From Tepidimonas alkaliphilus (lineage in GTDB: Bacteria; Pseudomonadota; Gammaproteobacteria; Burkholderiales; Burkholderiaceae_C), in assembly GCF_007556595.1 (NCBI RefSeq), contig NZ_VJNB01000003.1, forward strand, positions 62,001 through 126,000: a stretch of DNA of 64,000 nt, in the 5' to 3' direction. The position numbers were made by a program, and so were the translations under genes. Shown here one piece after another: positions 60,396 to 64,000 of the stretch. How positions within the stretch are numbered: the stretch's first letter is position 1; each line of letters opens with the position of its first letter. The notes under the pieces are model-generated. The model was not told where the DNA came from. It did not search any database and worked only from the letters and a program-made list of their open reading frames with translations.

Positions 60396-61760
60396 ATGCT
60401 GACGGTGCTTTCGTTCCTGGTTGCGATTGGCATTCTGATTGCGGTGCACGAATGGGGGCACTATCGCATGGCCGTGGCTTGCGGCGTGCCGGTGATGCGC
60501 TTTTCCATCGGCTTTGGCCGTCCGCTGCTGCGCTGGCGCAACCGTGCCGGGACGGAATTTGTCATCGCAGCTTTGCCGCTGGGCGGGTATGTGCGGATGT
60601 TGGATGGCCGCGAAGGTCCGGTGGAGCCTGAGCGCCGTCGTTTGGCTTTCGATGCCCAGCCGCTGCGCAAGCGGGCCGCGATCGTCGCAGCCGGCCCCGC
60701 CGCCAACCTGTTGCTGGCGGTGCTCCTGTATGCATTCGTGGGATGGTGGGGCGTGACCCAGCCGCTGCCGATTTTGGGAACACCGCAAGCGGGGTCGCTT
60801 GCCGAACAAGCGGGCTTGCGCGCCGGTGAGCGTGTGCTGGCGGTGCAGCGCGGCGAAGATGCGGCGCCGCAGCCCGTTCGCTCGTTTGAGGCGTTGCACT
60901 GGGCCCTAATCCAGGCGGCGTTGCAGGGGCGCGATCTCACGCTGCTGCTGGGCGAACCGCATGAGGCGGTGCCGCGGCGCGTGACCTTGCCGCTGGCTGC
61001 GCTGCAGGCGCGCGAAGCCGATGCCGCGCTGTTGCAGCGCATAGGGCTGGTGGCGCCATGGTCGCCGCCTGTGGTCGGGACGGTGCAACCCGATGGAGCT
61101 GCGGCGGCTGCTGGCTTGCGCGAAGGCGATCGCGTGCTTGCGGTGGACGGGCGCGACGTGGGCGATGCAGCCCAACTTCGGGCGTGGATTCGCGCGGCGG
61201 TCGATGCGGAGGGTCGCGCCTCAACCCAGCTTTGGCAGGTGGAGCGCGATGGCCGTCTTTTGGAGTTGGCGGTGACGCCGCGCCCTGAGCCACAGGGCTC
61301 GCAATGGGTGGGCCGCGTCGGGGCGATGATCGGGGGAACGCCTGCCACCACGTTGGTGCAGCTTGGCCCTCTGGAGGCGTTGGCGCAGGGCGCGCAGCGC
61401 ACATGGGAGGTGGCAACGCTGACCTTGCGGATGCTGGGCCGCATGGCGATCGGCGAAGCCTCGCTGAGCAACCTCAGCGGCCCTCTGACCATGGCCGACT
61501 ATGCTGGCAAGTCGGCGGCGCTGGGGTGGATCGCGTTTGTCTCGTATTTGGCGCTGATCAGCGTCAGCCTTGGGGTGTTGAATCTGTTGCCGCTGCCCGT
61601 CCTCGACGGGGGGCACCTGATGTATTATCTGTGGGAGGCGGTGGTCGGTCGGCCGCTGTCGGAAATTTGGATGGAGCGGCTGCAGCGAGCTGGCCTTGGC
61701 GTGCTGGCGGCGCTCATGACGCTGGCCATCGCCAACGATTTGATGCGGTTGCTCGGCTAA
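60396..61760 (+). CDS. rseP: Site-2 zinc metalloprotease RseP
   Basis: Intramembrane protease that cleaves anti-sigma factor RseA in the envelope stress response and clears signal peptides. The 454-residue protein has HEWGH with zinc ligands His18 and His22 and catalytic Glu19 in TM1. LPLGGYVRMLD, two periplasmic PDZ domains (about 120-205 and 215-295) and the third zinc ligand Asp404 in LPLPVLDGGHLMYY follow. Between dxr and bamA as in most proteobacteria. Confidence 0.96.
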   Translation: MLTVLSFLVAIGILIAVHEWGHYRMAVACGVPVMRFSIGFGRPLLRWRNRAGTEFVIAALPLGGYVRMLDGREGPVEPERRRLAFDAQPLRKRAAIVAAGPAANLLLAVLLYAFVGWWGVTQPLPILGTPQAGSLAEQAGLRAGERVLAVQRGEDAAPQPVRSFEALHWALIQAALQGRDLTLLLGEPHEAVPRRVTLPLAALQAREADAALLQRIGLVAPWSPPVVGTVQPDGAAAAAGLREGDRVLAVDGRDVGDAAQLRAWIRAAVDAEGRASTQLWQVERDGRLLELAVTPRPEPQGSQWVGRVGAMIGGTPATTLVQLGPLEALAQGAQRTWEVATLTLRMLGRMAIGEASLSNLSGPLTMADYAGKSAALGWIAFVSYLALISVSLGVLNLLPLPVLDGGHLMYYLWEAVVGRPLSEIWMERLQRAGLGVLAALMTLAIANDLMRLLG

Positions 61761-61787
61761 CCGTCGAGCGGCCCCTATCCTCAGGGC

Positions 61788-64000
61788 ATGAAACGCACAT
61801 CTCAACGCGCTTGGCGCGTCCGGGCCGGTTTGTGGTTGGTCGCTCTCTCGGCGGCGCTGCCGGCTTGGGCGGTAGAGCCCTTCACCCTACGAGATATCCG
61901 TGTCGAGGGCCTTCAAAGGGTCGAGCCCGGCACCGTCTTGGCGTCGCTTCCGTTTCGAATTGGCGATCGCTACACCGACGAGCAGGGGGCGGCCGCCATT
62001 CGGGCGCTGTTCGCTTTGGGTTTGTTTTCCGATGTGCGGCTGCAAGTGGAAGGTGATGTGCTGGTCGTCATCGTCGAGGAGCGTCCGACGGTGGCCGACG
62101 TCAGCTTCAGCGGGGTCAAGGAATTTGACAACGAGGTGCTGCGCAAAGCGCTGCGGGACATCGGACTCAGCGAAGGTCGCCCGTTCGATCGCGCCTTGGC
62201 CGATCGGGCCGAACAAGAACTCAAGCGTCAATACCTCAATCGCAGCATGTATGCGGTGCAGGTGACCACCACCGTGACCCCGATCGAGCGCAATCGCGTC
62301 AACATCAACTTTAACGTGGTGGAGGGTGACGTCACCAAGATCCGTGAAATTCGCATCGTCGGGGCGCAAGCGTTTTCCGAAAAGACGCTGCTGGATTTGT
62401 TTGATTTGGACACCGGCGGCTGGTTGAGCTGGTACACCAAAAGCGACCGCTACTCGCGCGCCAAATTGAATGCGGATCTGGAGACGCTGCGCTCCTATTA
62501 TTTAACGCGCGGTTATCTTGAGTTTCGCATTGACTCGACCCAGGTCGCCCTGTCGCCTGACAAAGCGTCGCTTTCGCTGACCATCCACATTACCGAAGGG
62601 CAGCGCTTTGTCGTCTCGGCCGTGCGCCTTGAAGGCGACTACCTGGGGCGAGAGGACGAGTTCAAATCGTTGGTGCGCATTCGCGCTGGGCAGCCCTACA
62701 ACGCCGACGAAGTTGAGCAGACGGTCAAGGCGTTTACCGATTATTTTGGTCAGTTCGGTTACGCCTTCGCGCGGGTGGAAGCGGTGCCCGAGCTGGATCG
62801 GGAACGCGGCCTGGTTACGCTGACGCTGCGCAGCGAGCCCTCCAGGCGTGCGTATGTGCGCCGCATTCAAATCGAGGGCAACCACCGCACGCGCGACGAA
62901 GTCATTCGTCGCGAATTCCGGCAGTTGGAGTCGGCGTGGTACGATGGTGACAAAATCCGCTTGTCGCGCGACCGTGTGGATCGTCTTGGTTTCTTTACCG
63001 AAGTGGCGGTCGAGACTCAGGAAGTGCCGGGCGCGCCGGATCAGGTGGATTTGATTGTCAAAGTGACGGAAAAGCCGACCGGCAACTTGACGCTGGGCGC
63101 GGGTTATTCGCAGGCGGAAAAGTTGTCGCTGTTGGCGGGGATCCAGCAAGACAACGTCTTTGGCACCGGCAATTACCTCGGCCTCAATCTCAACACAAGC
63201 AAATATAACCGACAGTTGGTGCTTTCCACCACCAACCCCTATTTCACCGATGACGGCATTTCCCGCAGCTTTGATCTCTACTACCGAACCACCCGTCCTT
63301 TCAACGCTCAGGACGGCGACTACCGCTTGGTGACGCCGGGGGTGGCGATTCGCTTCGGCGTGCCGTTTACGGAGGTAGATACGGTCTATTTCGGGCTTGG
63401 GGTTGAACAAACCAAAATCGAGCCGGGCAATCGTATGCCAACGGCTTACAACGATTTCATTGCGCGGTTCGGCGATGCGCCCGTGTCGGTGCCGCTGACG
63501 GTGGGCTGGGCGCGCGACGAGCGCGACAGCGCTTTGGTGCCGACGCAAGGCATCCTGCGTCGTGTGAACGGCGAGCTTGGCATCGCCGGTGACACCCGCT
63601 ACGTCAAAGCCAATGCACAGCACCAGCAATATTTGCCGTTGAACAAAAAGTTTACGCTCGCGTTCAATGCTGAGCTCGGCTGGGCCAAGGGGTTGGGAGG
63701 CAAACCGGTTCCCCTGTTTAAACACTTTTATGGCGGGGGATTGGGCTCCGTGCGCGGTTTTGAGCAGGGCACGCTGGGAGCCACCAGTGACATTGTCGGC
63801 ACCTCGGACAAAGCCTATTTGGGCGGCACGAAAATGGCGGTGCTCAACACCGAGCTGATCGCGCCTTTCCCCGGGGCTGGCAACGACCGAACTTTGCGTA
63901 TGTTCGGATTTGTTGACATCGGCAACGTTTTTGCCCCGGACCAAAAGCTCAAAGTTGCCGATCTACGCGCGTCGGTCGGCGTCGGGATCAGTTGGATTTC
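61788..64000 (+). CDS. bamA: BamA outer-membrane protein assembly factor (3' end outside window)
   Basis: Central Omp85 component that inserts beta-barrel proteins into the outer membrane. 737 codons are visible and the gene runs off the window. A signal peptide (1-28, LSAALPAWA) precedes FTLRDIRVEGLQRVEPGTV, the start of POTRA 1. Five POTRA domains span about 29-425. The 16-strand barrel follows with FGTGNYLGLNLN, GWARDERDSALVPTQG, the loop-6 VRGF motif (655-658) and GVGISWI near the window end. The typical total length is about 770-810 residues, so some 40-60 are missing. The operon continues rseP-bamA. Confidence 0.97.
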   Translation, partial: MKRTSQRAWRVRAGLWLVALSAALPAWAVEPFTLRDIRVEGLQRVEPGTVLASLPFRIGDRYTDEQGAAAIRALFALGLFSDVRLQVEGDVLVVIVEERPTVADVSFSGVKEFDNEVLRKALRDIGLSEGRPFDRALADRAEQELKRQYLNRSMYAVQVTTTVTPIERNRVNINFNVVEGDVTKIREIRIVGAQAFSEKTLLDLFDLDTGGWLSWYTKSDRYSRAKLNADLETLRSYYLTRGYLEFRIDSTQVALSPDKASLSLTIHITEGQRFVVSAVRLEGDYLGREDEFKSLVRIRAGQPYNADEVEQTVKAFTDYFGQFGYAFARVEAVPELDRERGLVTLTLRSEPSRRAYVRRIQIEGNHRTRDEVIRREFRQLESAWYDGDKIRLSRDRVDRLGFFTEVAVETQEVPGAPDQVDLIVKVTEKPTGNLTLGAGYSQAEKLSLLAGIQQDNVFGTGNYLGLNLNTSKYNRQLVLSTTNPYFTDDGISRSFDLYYRTTRPFNAQDGDYRLVTPGVAIRFGVPFTEVDTVYFGLGVEQTKIEPGNRMPTAYNDFIARFGDAPVSVPLTVGWARDERDSALVPTQGILRRVNGELGIAGDTRYVKANAQHQQYLPLNKKFTLAFNAELGWAKGLGGKPVPLFKHFYGGGLGSVRGFEQGTLGATSDIVGTSDKAYLGGTKMAVLNTELIAPFPGAGNDRTLRMFGFVDIGNVFAPDQKLKVADLRASVGVGISWI

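Overview
The window is a high-GC stretch of a Gram-negative chromosome. It is most consistent with a betaproteobacterium of the order Burkholderiales (Comamonadaceae-like). This rests on gene orders known from that group: alaC-hom-thrC next to moeA-moaD-moaE-clpB; msrB-yciB-bolA-ppiC; and rpsB-tsf-pyrH-frr-uppS-cdsA-dxr-rseP-bamA. It also rests on the outer-membrane genes and the low number of A/T-ending codons. No genus can be proven from the sequence alone. About 48 genes are supported. I saw no tRNA, rRNA, CRISPR array or prophage.

Layout. 1-5035: rnhA, then a two-gene RND efflux operon (adaptor and pump) without its outer-membrane channel. 5032-10366: a LysR regulator divergent from dabB-dabA, a proton-coupled inorganic-carbon uptake system, with a LysR-type palindrome and a well-placed promoter between them. 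10427-13232 (minus): phoH-like ATPase, bcp peroxiredoxin and a Mth938-like protein. 13299-22207 (plus): alaC, hom, thrC, moeA, moaD, moaE and clpB; clpB has a textbook sigma-32 promoter and an internal translation start. 22296-28309: UDP-glucuronate 4-epimerase, an ATPase-nuclease-like protein and UDP-glucose dehydrogenase on the minus strand; a polyprenyl-phosphate glycosyltransferase and a flippase-like membrane protein on the plus strand. Together these could make and use a uronic-acid lipid donor. 28399-30538 (minus): ppiC, bolA, yciB, msrB.

30709-31560 holds a degraded IS256-family transposase. It sits directly in front of a branched-chain-amino-acid-type ABC transporter (two permeases, two ATPases) that has no substrate-binding protein. 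The transporter is followed by a beta-oxidation set (fused hydratase/dehydrogenase, thiolase, SDR, NADP oxidoreductase). A perfect palindromic operator precedes the fused enzyme. Then come tex, two tandem HDOD genes, a patatin-like hydrolase, an HSL-family esterase and ygiQ (43481-49600). pobA (minus) and its divergent IclR-type regulator follow, separated by two tandem 17-bp palindromes. A lipoprotein nuclease and nnr (NAD(P)HX repair) complete this part. 54259-64000 is the conserved translation / isoprenoid / envelope-biogenesis cluster, ending inside bamA.

Base composition alternates along the window. Very GC-rich, CTG/GTC-rich blocks (for example 1-5035, 13300-24945, 34027-38900, 45139-51790) alternate with blocks richer in TTG, TTT and GTG (5040-10366, 26200-34026, 54259-64000). 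Some boundaries fall between genes of the same operon or inside genes.
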